A DNA stretch of 64,000 nucleotides, from assembly GCA_002189035.1 (NCBI GenBank), contig NEEC01000012.1, positions 3,341,669 through 3,405,668 of the forward strand. The letters run 5' to 3'. Position 1 is the first letter of the stretch. Every line of letters starts with the position of its first letter. The DNA is from Utricularia gibba. Lineage: Eukaryota > Streptophyta > Magnoliopsida > Lamiales > Lentibulariaceae. Below the pieces are notes generated by a model. It was not told the origin of the DNA and did no database searches. It was given only the letters and a program-made list of their open reading frames with translations. Position numbers and translations under genes: made by a program. This document shows, piece by piece, positions 1 to 11,477 of this stretch.

Positions 1-3000
1 ATACCGTTTCGAACCCCTTTCCGTGCCGGTCAGCTTCCGTGTTGAAAGCATCTTCGTCCGAGGATGCATCAGAGCTCGAATTATCGCCTTATATTAGCCT
101 TCAGATGTGCCACAAATTGGCCACCACGTTCGCGACGATGCGACTCGGAACACGAGAATCGACGCGATTGTGATTTTCGCCTTGCAAAACATCTGTTTTA
201 TTGGTGACGTGAAGTATGGGTTTTCGAGGCGATCTCTGAACAAGCTCTGGGTGTGTCCCTACCGCAGCCTCATGGTGGCCTCGCACACCGTTCGGTATTT
301 CGATATCCTGAAAAAGTGATGAGTCACGCTGCGCCGGCATACCGTTTCGAACCCCTTTCCGTGCCGGTCAGCTTCCGTGTTGAAAGCATCTTCGTCCGAG
401 GATGCATCAGAGCTCGAATTATCGCCTTATATTAGCCTTCAGATGTGCCACAAATTGGCCACCACGTTCGCGACGATGCGACTCGGAACACGAGAATCGA
501 CGCGATTGTGATTTTCGGCCTTGCAAAATCTGCGTTTTATTGGATGACGTGAAGTATGGGTTTTCGAGGCGATCTCTGAACAAGCTCTGGGTGTGTCCCT
601 ACCCGCAGCCTCATGGTGGCCTCGCACACCGTTCGGCATTTCGTCGATATCTGAAAACCGTGATGAGTCACGCTGCGCCGGGCACCGTTTCGAACCCCTT
701 TCCGTGCCGGTCAGCTTCCGTGTTGAAAGCATCTTCGTCCGAGGATGCATCAGAGCTCGAATTATCGCCTATATTAGCCTTCAGATGTGCCACAAATTGG
801 CCACCACGTTCGCGACGATGCGACTCGGAACACGAGAATCGACGCGATTGTGATTTTCGCCTTGCAAAACATCTGCGTTTTATTGGGTGACGTGAAGTAT
901 GGGTTTTCGAGCGATCTCTGAACAAGCTCTGGGTGTGTCCTACCCGCAGCCTCATGGTGGCCTCGCACACCGTTCGGCATTCGTCGATATCTTGAAAGAT
1001 GAGTCACGCTGCGCCCGGCATACCGTTTCGAACCCCTTTCCGTGCCGGTCAGCTTCCGTGTTGAAAGCATCTTCGTCCGAGGATGCATCAGAGCTCGAAT
1101 TATCGCCTTATATTAGCCTTCAGATGTGCCACAAATTGGCCACCACGTTCGCGACGATGCGTTTCGGAACACGAGAATCGACGCGATTGTGATTTTCGGC
1201 TTGCAAAAGATCTGCGTTTTATTGGATGACGTGAAGTATGGGTTTTCGAGCGATCTCTGAACAAGCTCTGGGTGTGTCCCTACCCGCAGCCTCATGGTGG
1301 CCTCGCACACCGTTCGGTATTTCGGCGATATCCTGAAAATGATGAGTCACGCTGCGCCGGCATACCGTTTCGAACCCCTTTCCGTGCCGGTCAGCTTCCG
1401 TGTTGAAAGCATCTTCGTCCGAGGATGCATCAGAGCTCGAATTATCGCCTTATATTAGCCTTCAGATGTGCCACAAATTGGCCACCACGTTCGCGACGAT
1501 GCGACTCGGAACACGAGAATCGACGCGATTGTGATTTTCGCCTTGCAAAACATCTGTGTTTTATTGGGTGACGTGAAGTATGGGTTTTCGAGGCGATCTC
1601 TGAACAAGCTCTAGGTGTGTTCCTACCCGCAGCCTCATGGTGGCCTCGCACACCGTTCGGCTCGTCGATATTTGAAATCAAGATGAGTCACGCTGCGCCC
1701 GGCATACCGTTTCGAACCCTTTCCGTGCCGGTCAGCTTCCGTGTTGAAAGCATCTTCGTCCGAGGATGCATCAGAGCTCGAATTATCGCCTTATATTAGC
1801 CTTCAGATGTGCCACAAATTGGCCACCACGTTCGCGACGATGCGACTCGGAACACGAGAATCGACGCGATTGTGATTTTCGCTTGCAAAACATCTGCGTT
1901 TTATTGGGTGACGTGAAGTATGGGTTTTCGAGGCGATCTCTGAACAAGCTCTGGTGTGTCCTACCCGCAGCCTCATGGTGGCCTCGCACACCGTTCGGCA
2001 TTTCGTCGATATCTTGAAATCAAGATGAGTCACGCTGCGCCCGGCATACCGTTTCGAACCCCTTTCCGTGCCGGTCAGCTTCCGTGTTGAAAGCATCTTC
2101 GTCCGAGGATGCATCAGAGCTCGAATTATCGCCTTATATTAGCCTTCAGATGTGCCACAAATTGGCCACACGTTCGCGACGATGCGACTCGGAACACGAG
2201 AATCGACGCGATTGTGATTTTCGCCTTGCAAAACATCTGCGTTTTATTGGGTGACGTGAAGTATGGGTTTTCGAGGCGATCTCTGAACAAGCTCTGGTGT
2301 GTTCCTACCCGCAGCCTCATGGTGGCCTCGCACACCGTTCGGTATTCGGCGATATCCTGAAAACCGTGATGAGTCACGCTGCGCCGGCATACCGTTTCGA
2401 ACCCCTTTCCGTGCCGGTCAGCTTCCGTGTTGAAAGCATCTTCGTCCGAGGATGCATCAGAGCTCGAATTATCGCCTTATATTAGCCTTCAGATGTGCCA
2501 CAAATTGGCCACCACGTTCGCGACGATGAGTTTCGGAACACGAGAATCGACGCGATTGTGATTTTCGGCTTGCAAAAGATCTGCGTTTTATTGGATGACG
2601 TGAAGTATGGGTTTTCGAGCGATCTCTGAACAAGCTCTGGGTGTGTCCTACCCGCAGCCTCATGGTGGCCTCGCACACCGTTCGGTATTCGTCGATATCT
2701 TGAAGATCCGTGATGAGTCACGCTGCGCCCGGCATACCGTTTCGAACCCTTTCCGTGCCGGTCAGCTTCCGTGTTGAAAGCATCTTCGTCCGAGGATGCA
2801 TCAGAGCTCGAATTATCGCCTTATATTAGCCTTCAGATGTGCCACAAATGGCCACCACGTTCGCGACGATGAGTTCGGAACACGAGAATCGACGCGATTG
2901 TGATTTTCGCTTGCAAAATCTGCGTTTTATTGGATGACGTGAAGTATGGGTTTTCGATGCGATCTCTGAACAAGCTCTGGGTGTGTCCCTACCCGCAGCC

Positions 3001-5712
3001 TCATGGTGGCCTCGCACACCGTTCGGTATTTCGGCGATATCCTGAAAACCGTGATGAGTCACGCTGCGCCGGCATACCGTTTCGAACCCCTTTCCGTGCC
3101 GGTCAGCTTCCGTGTTGAAAGCATCTTCGTCCGAGGATGCATCAGAGCTCGAATTATCGCCTTATATTAGCCTTCAGATGTGCCACAAATTTGGCCACCA
3201 CGTTCGCGACGATGCGACTCGGAACACGAGAATCGACGCGATTGTGATTTTCGCCTTGCAAAACATCTGCGTTTTATTGGGTGATGTGAAGTATGGGTTT
3301 TCGAGGCGATCTCTGAACAAGCTCTGGTGTGTCCCTACCCGCAGCCTCATGGTGGCCTCGCACACCGTTCGGTATCTCGTCGATATCTTGAAATCAAGAT
3401 GAGTCACGCTGCGCCCGGCATACCGTTTCGAACCCTTTCCGTGCCGGTCAGCTTCCGTGTTGAAAGCATCTTCGTCCGAGGATGCATCAGAGCTCGAATT
3501 ATCGCCTTATATTAGCCTTCAGATGTGCCACAAATTGGCCACCACGTTCGCGACGATGCGACTCGGAACACGAGAATCGACGCGATTGTGATTTTCGCTT
3601 GCAAAACATCTGCGTTTTATTGGGTGACGTGAAGTATGGGTTTTCGAGGCGATCTCTGAACAAGCTCTGGTGTGTCCTACCCGCAGCCTCATGGTGGCCT
3701 CGCACACCGTTCGGTATTCGGCGATATCCTGAAATGATGAGTCACGCTGCGCCGCATACCGTTTCGAACCCTTTCCGTGCCGGTCAGCTTCCGTGTTGAA
3801 AGCATCTTCGTCCGAGGATGCATCAGAGCTCGAATTATCGCCTTATATTAGCCTTCAGATGTGCCACAAATTGGCCACCACGTTCGCGACGATGCGACTC
3901 GGAACACGAGAATCGACGCGATTGTGATTTTCGCCTTGCAAAACATCTGCGTTTTATTGGGTGACGTGAAGTATGGGTTTTCGAGGCGATCTCTGAACAA
4001 GCTCTGGTGTTCCCTACCCGCAGCCTCATGGTGGCCTCGCACACCGTTCGGCATCTCGTCGATATCCTGAAGATCAAGATGAGTCACGCTGCGCCCGGCA
4101 TACCGTTTCGAACCCCTTCCGTGCCGGTCAGCTTCCGTGTTGAAAGCATCTTCGTCCGAGGATGCATCAGAGCTCGAATTATCGCCTTATATTAGCCTTC
4201 AGATGTGCCACAAATTGGCCACCACGTTCGCGACGATGCGACTCGGAACACGAGAATCGACGCGATTGTGATTTTCGCCTTGCAAAACATCTGCGTTTTA
4301 TTGGGTGACGTGAAGTATGGGTTTTCGAGGCGATCTCTGAACAAGCTCTGGTGTGTCCTACCCGCAGCCTCATGGTGGCCTCGCACACCGTTCGGTATTC
4401 GGCGATATCCTGAAAACCGTGATGAGTCACGCTGCGCCGGCATACCGTTTCGAACCCCTTTCCGTGCCGGTCAGCTTCCGTGTTGAAAGCATCTTCGTCC
4501 GAGGATGCATCAGAGCTCGAATTATCGCCTTATATTAGCCTTCAGATGTGCCACAAATTGGCCACCACGTTCGCGACGATGCGACTCGGAACACGAGAAT
4601 CGACGCGATTGTGATTTTCGGCTTGCAAAAGATCTGCGTTTTATTGGGTGACGTGAAGTATGGGTTTTCGAGGCGATCTCTGAACAAGCTCTGGGTGTGT
4701 CCCTACCCGCAGCCTCATGGTGGCCTCGCACACCGTTCGGTATTTCGGCGATATCCTGAAAACCGTGATGAGTCACGCTGCGCTCGGCATACCGTTTCGA
4801 ACCCTTTCCCGTGCCGGTCAGCTTCCGTGTTGAAAGCATCTTCGTCCGAGGATGCATCAGAGCTCGAATTATCGCCTTATATTAGCCTTCAGATGTGCCA
4901 CAAATTGGCCACCACGTTCGCGACGATGCGACTCGGAACACGAGAATCGACGCGATTGTGATTTTCGCCTTGCAAAACATGCGTTTTTATTGGGTGACGT
5001 GAAGTATGGGTTTTCGAGGCGATCTCTGAACAAGCTCTGGTGTGTCCCTACCCGCAGCCTCATGGTGGCCTCGCACACCGTTCGGCATTTCGGCGATATC
5101 TTGAAGATGAGTCACGCTGCGCCCGGCATACCGTTTCGAACCCTTTCCGTGCCGGTCAGCTTCCGTGTTGAAAGCATCTTCGTCCGAGGATGCATCAAGC
5201 TCGAATTATCGCCTTATAGTAGCCTTCAGATGTGCCACAAATTGGCCACCACGTTCGCGACGATGCGACTCGGAACACGAGAATCGACGCGATTGTGATT
5301 TTCGCTTGCAAAACATCTGCGTTTTATTGGTGACGTGAAGTATGGGTTTTCGAGCGATCTCTGAACAAGCTCTGGGTGTGTCCCTACCCGCAGCCTCATG
5401 GTGGCCTCGCACACCGTTCGGTATTTCGGCGATATCCTGAAAACCGTGATGAGTCACGCTGCGCCGGCATACCGTTTCGAACCCCTTTCCGTGCCGGTCA
5501 GCTTCCGTGTTGAAAGCATCTTCGTCCGAGGATGCATCAGAGCTCGAATTATCGCCTTATATTAGCCTTCAGATGTGCCACAAATTGGCCACCACGTTCG
5601 CGACGATGAGTTTCGGAACACGAAATCGACGCGATTGTGATTTTCTCATGGTGGCCTCGCACCGTTCGGTTCGGCATATCCTGAAAACCGTGATGAGTCA
5701 CGCTGCGCCGGC
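1..5712 (+). repeat. Left regular tract, uniform 'gcatc' subtype
   Basis: About 17 consecutive units carry the hinge form aaagcatcttcg, with no aaagcttcttcg copy. Other hinges vary freely from unit to unit, for example ggatgac versus gggtgac after ttttatt. The tract ends in a 244-bp deleted unit. Uniformity at one hinge with variety at others suggests partial homogenisation by unequal exchange or gene conversion. Confidence 0.8.
5469..5712 (+). repeat. Deleted satellite unit, 244 bp
   Basis: Compared with the reference, about 98 bp are missing. The sequence passes from gcgattgtgatttt at about 5630-5644 straight into ctcatggtggcctcgc, so the ttgcaaaa, tgcgtttt, gaagtatggg and atctctgaac blocks are absent. 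A few more bases are lost in the following words (cacaccg to caccg). It is the cleanest internal deletion in the left half. Confidence 0.85.
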
Positions 5713-8700
5713 ATACCGTTTCGAACCCCTTTCCGTGCCGGTCAGCTTCCGTGTTGAAAGCTTCTTCGTCCGAGGATGCATCAGAGCTCGAATTATCGCC
5801 TTATATTAGCCTTCAGATGTGCCACAAATTGGCCACCACGTTCGCGACGATGCGACTCGGAACACGAGAATCGACGCGATTGTGATTTTCGCTTGCAAAA
5901 CATCTGCGTTTTATTGGGTGACGTGAAGTATGGGTTTTCGAGGCGATCTCTGAACAAGCTCTGGTGTGTTCCTACCCGCAGCCTCATGGTGGCCTCGCAC
6001 ACCGTTCGGTATTTCGGCCATATCCTGAAACCGTGATGAGTCACGCTGCGCCCGGCATACCGTTTCGAACCCTTTCCGTGCCGGTCAGCTTCCGTGTTGA
6101 AAGCTTCTTCGTCCGAGGATGCATCAGAGCTCGAATTATCGCCTTATCTTAGCCTTCAGATGTGCCACAAATTGGCCACCACGTTCGCGACGATGCGACT
6201 CGGAACACGAGAATCGACGCGATTGTGATTTTCGCCTTGCAAAACATCTGCGTTTTATTGGGTGACGTGAAGTATGGGTTTTCGAGGCGATCTCTGAACA
6301 AGCTCTGGGTGTGTTCCTACCCGCAGCCTCATGGTGGCCTCGCACACCGTTCGGTATTCGTCGATATCTGAAAACGATGAGTCACGCTGCCCGGCATACC
6401 GTTTCGAACCCCTTTCCGTGCCGGTCAGCTTCCGTGTTGAAAGCATCTTCGTCCGAGGATGCATCAGAGCTCGAATTATCGCCTTATATTAGCCTTCAGA
6501 TGTGCCACAAATTGGCCACCACGTTCGCGACGATGCGACTCGGAACACGAGAATCGACGCGATTGTGATTTTCGCCTTGCAAAACATCTGCGTTTTATTG
6601 GGTGACGTGAAGTATGGGTTTTCGAGGCGATCTCTGAACAAGCTCTGGGTGTGTCCCTACCCGCAGCCTCATGGTGGCCTCGCACACCGTTCGGTATTTT
6701 CGATATCTGAAATGATGAGTCACGCTGCGCCGGCATACCGTTTCGAACCCCTTTCCGTGCCGGTCAGCTTCCGTGTTGAAAGCTTCTTCGTCCGAGGATG
6801 CATCAGAGCTCGAATTATCGCCTTATATTAGCCTTCAGATGTGCCACAAATTGGCCACCACGTTCGCGACGATGCGACTCGGAACACGAGAATCGACGCG
6901 ATTGTGATTTTCGCCTTGCAAAACATCTGCGTTTTATTGGGTGACGTGAAGTATGGGTTTTCGAGGCGATCTCTGAACAAGCTCTGGTGTGTTCCTACCC
7001 GCAGCCTCATGGTGGCCTCGCACACCGTTCGGCATTCGTCGATATCTGAAAACGATGAGTCACGCTGCGCCGGCATACCGTTTCGAACCCTTTCCGTGCC
7101 GGTCAGCTTCCGTGTTGAAAGCATCTTCGTCCGAGGATGCATCAGAGCTCGAATTATCGCCTTATATTAGCCTTCAGATGTGCCACAAATTGGCCACCAC
7201 GTTCGCGACGATGCGACTCGGAACACGAGAATCGACGCGATTGTGATTTTCGCCTTGCAAAACATCTGCGTTTTATTGGTGACGTGAAGTATGGGTTTTC
7301 GAGGCGATCTCTGAACAAGCTCTGGGTGTGTTCCTACCGCAGCCTCATGGTGGCCTCGCACACCGTTCGGCATCCATATCTGAAATGATGAGTCACGCTG
7401 CGCCGGCATACCGTTTCGAACCCCTTTCCGTGCCGGTCAGCTTCCGTGTTGAAAGTTCGTCCGAGGATGCATCAGAGCTCGAATTATCGCCTTATATTAG
7501 CCTTCAGATGTGCCACAAATTGGCCACCACGTTCGCGACGATGCGACTCGGAACACGAGAATCGACGCGATTGTGATTTTCGGCTTGCAAAACATCTGCG
7601 TTTTATTGGATGACGTGAAGTATGGGTTTTCGAGGCGATCTCTGAACAAGCTCTGGGTGTGTCCCTACCCGCAGCCTCATGGTGGCCTCGCACACCGTTC
7701 GGTATTTCGGCGATATCCTGAAAACCGTGATGAGTCACGCTGCGCCGGCATACCGTTTCGAACCCCTTTCCGTGCCGGTCAGCTTCCGTGTTGAAAGCAT
7801 CTTCGTCCGAGGATGCATCAGAGCTCGAATTATCGCCTTATATTAGCCTTCAGATGTGCCACAAATTGGCCACCACGTTCGCGACGATGCGACTCGGAAC
7901 ACGAGAATCGACGCGATTGTGATTTTCGCTTGCAAAACATCTGCGTTTTATGGTGACGTGAAGTATGGGTTTTCGAGGCGATCTCTGAACAAGCTCTGGG
8001 TGTGTCCCTACCCGCAGCCTCATGGTGGCCTCGCACACCGTTCGGGTCGATATCCTGAAACCGTGATGAGTCACGCTGCGCCGGCATACCGTTTCGAACC
8101 CCTTTCCGTGCCGGTCAGCTTCCGTGTTGAAAGCATCTTCGTCCGAGGATGCATCAGAGCTCGAATTATCGCCTTATATTAGCCTTCAGATGTGCCACAA
8201 ATTGGCCACCACGTTCGCGACGATGCGACTCGGAACACGAGAATCGACGCGATTGTGATTTTCGGCTTGCAAAACATCTGCGTTTTATTGGATGACGTGA
8301 AGTATGGGTTTTCGAGGCGATCTCTGAACAAGCTCTGGGTGTGTCCTACCCGCAGCCTCATGGTGGCCTCGCACACCGTTCGGTATTTCGCGATATCCTG
8401 AAAAACCGTGATGAGTCACGCTGCGCCCCGGCATACCGTTTCGAACCCTTTCCGTGTCAGCTTCCGTGTTGAAAGCATCTTCGTCCGAGGATGCATCAGA
8501 GCTCGAATTATCGCCTTATATTAGCCTTCAGATGTGCCACAAATTGGCCACCACGTTCGCGACGATGCGACTCGGAACACGAGAATCGACGCGATTGTGA
8601 TTTTCGCCTTGCAAAACATCTGCGTTTTATTGGGTGACGTGAAGTATGGGTTTTCGAGGCGATCTCTGAACAAGCTCTGGGTGTGTCCCTACCCGCAGCC

Positions 8701-11149
8701 TCATGGTGGCCTCGCACACCGTTCGGTATTTCGCGATATCTGAAAAATCGTGATGAGTCACGCTGCGCCCGGCATACGTTTCGAACCCCTTTCCGTGCCG
8801 GTCAGCTTCCGTGTTGAAAGCATCTTCGTCCGAGGATGCATCAGAGCTCGAATTATCGCCTTATATTAGCCTTCAGATGTGCCACAAATTGGCCACCACG
8901 TTCGCGACGATGCGACTCGGAACACGAGAATCGACGCGATTGTGATTTTCGGCTTGCAAAACATCTGCGTTTTATTGGGTGACGTGAAGTATGGGTTTTC
9001 GAGGCGATCTCTGAACAAGCTCTGGGTGTGTCCTACCCGCAGCCTCATGGTGGCCTCGCACACCGTTCGGTATTTCGGCGATATCCTGAAAACCGTGATG
9101 AGTCACGCTGCGCCGGCATACCGTTTCGAACCCCTTTCCGTGCCGGTCAGCTTCCGTGTTGAAAGCATCTTCGTCCGAGGATGCATCAGAGCTCGAATTA
9201 TCGCCTTATATTAGCCTTCAGATGTGCCACAAATTGGCCACCACGTTCGCGACGATGATCGGAACACGAGAATCGACGCGATTGTGATTTTCGGCTTGCA
9301 AAACATCTGCGTTTTATTGGATGACGTGAAGTATGGGTTTTCGAGGCGATCTCTGAACAAGCTCTGGGTGTGTCCCTACCCGCAGCCTCATGGTGGCCTC
9401 GCACACCGTTCGGTATTTCGGCATATCCTGAAAACCGTGATGAGTCACGCTGCGCCGGCATACCGTTTCGAACCCCTTTCCGTGCCGGTCAGCTTCCGTG
9501 TTGAAAGCTTCTTCGTCCGAGGATGCATCAGAGCTCGAATTATCGCCTTATATTAGCCTTCAGATGTGCCACAAATTGGCCACCACGTTCGCGACGATGC
9601 GACTCGGAACACGAGAATCGACGCGATTGTGATTTTCGCCTTGCAAAACATCTGCGTTTTATTGGGTGACGTGAAGTATGGGTTTTCGAGGCGATCTCTG
9701 AACAAGCTCTGGTGTGTTCCTACCCGCAGCCTCATGGTGGCCTCGCACACCGTTCGGTATCCGATATCTGAAACGATGAGTCACGCTGCGCCGGCATACC
9801 GTTTCGAACCCCTTTCCGTGCCGGTCAGCTTCCGTGTTGAAAGCTTCTTCGTCCGAGGATGCATCAGAGCTCGAATTATCGCCTTATATTAGCCTTCAGA
9901 TGTGCCACAAATTGGCCACCACGTTCGCGACGATGCGACTCGGAACACGAGAATCGACGCGATTGTGATTTTCGGCTTGCAAAACATCTGCGTTTTATTG
10001 ATGACGTGAAGTATGGGTTTTCGAGGCGATCTCTGAACAAGCTCTGGTGTGTCCCTACCCGCAGCCTCATGGTGGCCTCGCACACCGTTCGGTATTTGCG
10101 ATATCCTGAAATGATGAGTCACGCTGCGCCCGGCATACCGTTTCGAACCCCTTTCCGTGCCGGTCAGCTTCCGTGTTGAAAGCATCTTCGTCCGAGGATG
10201 CATCAGAGCTCGAATTATCGCCTTATATTAGCCTTCAGATGTGCCACAAATTGGCCACCACGTTCGCGACGATGCGTTCGGAACACGAGAATCGACGCGA
10301 TTGTGATTTTCGGCTTGCAAAACATCTGCGTTTTATTGGTGACGTGAAGTATGGGTTTTCGAGGCGATCTCTGAACAAGCTCTGGGTGTGTCCCTACCGC
10401 AGCCTCATGGTGGCCTCGCACACCGTTCGGTATTTCGGCGATATCCTGAAAACCGTGATGAGTCACGCTGCCCGGCATACCGTTTCGAACCCCTTTCCGT
10501 GCCGGTCAGCTTCCGTGTTGAAAGCATCTTCGTCCGAGGATGCATCAGAGCTCGAATTATCGCCTTATATTAGCCTTCAGATGTGCCACAAATTGGCCAC
10601 CACGTTCGCGACGATGCGACTCGGAACACGAGAATCGACGCGATTGTGATTTTCGCTTGCAAAACATCTGCGTTTTATTGGATGACGTGAAGTATGGGTT
10701 TTCGAGGCGATCTCTGAACAAGCTCTGGGTGTGTCCCTACCCGCAGCCTCATGGTGGCCTCGCACACCGTTCGGTTCGCCGATATCTGAAATCGATGAGT
10801 CACGCTGCGCCCGGCATACCGTTTCGAACCCCTTTCCGTGTTTGAAAGCATCTTCGTCCGAGGATGCATCAGAGCTCGAATTATCGCCTTATATTAGCCT
10901 TCAGATGTGCCACAAATTGGCCACCACGTTCGCGACGATGCGACTCGGAACACGAGAATCGACGCGATTGTGATTTTCGGCTTGCAAAACATCTGCGTTT
11001 TATTGGTGACGTGAAGTATGGGTTTTCGAGGCGATCTCTGAACAAGCTCTGGGTGTGTCCCTACCCGCAGCCTCATGGTGGCCTCGCACACCGTTCGGTA
11101 TTTCGGCGATATCTGAAAACCGTGATGAGTCACGCTGCGCCGGCATACC

Positions 11150-11158
11150 GTTTCGAAC
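11150..11158 (-). promoter_or_regulatory. Pol III B-box-like word GTTCGAAAC on the minus strand
   Basis: On the minus strand the unit reads gttcgaaac, which fits the common B-box form GWTCRANNC. It is preceded by gg, giving a tRNA T-loop-like context. On the same strand, about 40 nt downstream, the word ctgaaaaccg supplies a TTTT run, a possible Pol III terminator. I could not find a convincing A box at the usual 30-60 nt upstream, and no tRNA or 5S fold surrounds it. It is therefore a lone B-box-like site at best, and a chance match is quite possible. Confidence 0.25.
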
Positions 11159-11196
11159 CCCTTTCCGTGCCGGTCAGCTTCCGTGTTGAAAGCATC

Positions 11197-11224
11197 TTCG
11201 TCCGAGGATGCATCAGAGCTCGAA
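11197..11224 (+). promoter_or_regulatory. 28-bp imperfect dyad around GATGCATC
   Basis: An 8-bp perfect palindrome, gatgcatc, sits at 11207-11214. Symmetric about the same centre, after 6-nt unpaired arms, are ttcg at 11197-11200 and cgaa at 11221-11224. A second palindrome, gagctc, overlaps the right arm at 11217-11222. The dyad recurs in nearly every intact unit of the array. Dyads in satellites can be dimeric protein-binding sites or hairpin-forming elements, but no specific protein can be named, and a short dyad within 342 bp can arise by chance. Confidence 0.4.
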
Positions 11225-11239
11225 TTATCGCCTTATATT

Positions 11240-11284
11240 AGCCTTCAGATGTGCCACAAATTGGCCACCACGTTCGCGACGATG
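11240..11284 (+). repeat. Most conserved 45-bp block of the unit
   Basis: The block runs from agccttcagatgtgcc through the gcgacgatg end. It is the part of the unit that survives best in the damaged centre: it remains essentially intact inside otherwise scrambled stretches, for example near 29505-29550, 45475-45500, 49500-49550, 50365-50410 and 53220-53260. It contains ttggccaccac, half of a long-range inverted pair. Preferential survival could mean a protein-binding or nucleosome-positioning element, or simply that it was the seed of later re-amplification. No known binding motif was recognised over its full length. I use it as the anchor for recognising unit phase. Confidence 0.7.
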
Positions 11285-11427
11285 CGACTCGGAACACGAG
11301 AATCGACGCGATTGTGATTTTCGGCTTGCAAAACATCTGCGTTTTATTGGTGACGTGAAGTATGGGTTTTCGAGGCGATCTCTGAACAAGCTCTGGGTGT
11401 GTCCCTACCCGCAGCCTCATGGTGGCC
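11263..11427. repeat. Long-spaced inverted pair ggccacca / tggtggcc within the unit
   Basis: The word ggccacca at 11263-11270 is the exact reverse complement of tggtggcc at 11420-11427, with 149 bp between them. The match extends by two more bases with one mismatch (cg versus tg). Both arms lie in nearly invariant blocks. In a single strand the arms could close a loop of about half a unit, but at 8 bp the pairing would be weak. Confidence 0.35.
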
Positions 11428-11442
11428 TCGCACACCGTTCGG

Positions 11443-11469
11443 TATTTCGGCGATATCCTGAAAACCGTG
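11443..11469 (+). repeat. Hypervariable hinge of the unit
   Basis: The stretch between ccgttcgg and gatgagtcac is the most variable part of the unit. The long form is tatttcggcgatatcctg followed by aaaaccgtg. Other forms are cattcgtcgatatcttgaaa, catctcgtcgatatc with caagat, or very short versions such as at 7371-7388 and 9765-9775. The gatatc core is usually kept while the flanks gain or lose bases. In the damaged units it can expand several-fold, for example at 40389-40440. It is the best site for classifying unit subtypes and the main source of length variation. Confidence 0.75.
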
Positions 11470-11470
11470 A

Positions 11471-11477
11471 TGAGTCA
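11471..11477 (+). promoter_or_regulatory. TGAGTCA motif in every regular unit
   Basis: The heptamer tgagtca matches the classical AP-1/Gcn4-type bZIP site. It lies just after the hypervariable hinge, in the block gatgagtcacgctgcg, and is retained in most units including many damaged ones. If a bZIP protein of this specificity exists in the host, the array would present well over a hundred sites at about 342-bp spacing. Function is not demonstrated; a 7-mer within a 342-bp unit is not improbable by chance. Confidence 0.35.

Noticed and set aside
11196-11212. CENP-B box in the cttcgtccgaggatgc word
   Set aside because: It matches the TTCG and the A of the NTTCGNNNNANNCGGGN pattern, but the required CGGG is atgc here. 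No better match was found on either strand of the unit.
11283-11323. Hairpin ctcg-gaaca-cgag as a structured RNA or terminator
   Set aside because: The stem is only 4 bp and sits in a block whose left arm is itself a variable hinge, so the pairing is not preserved among units.
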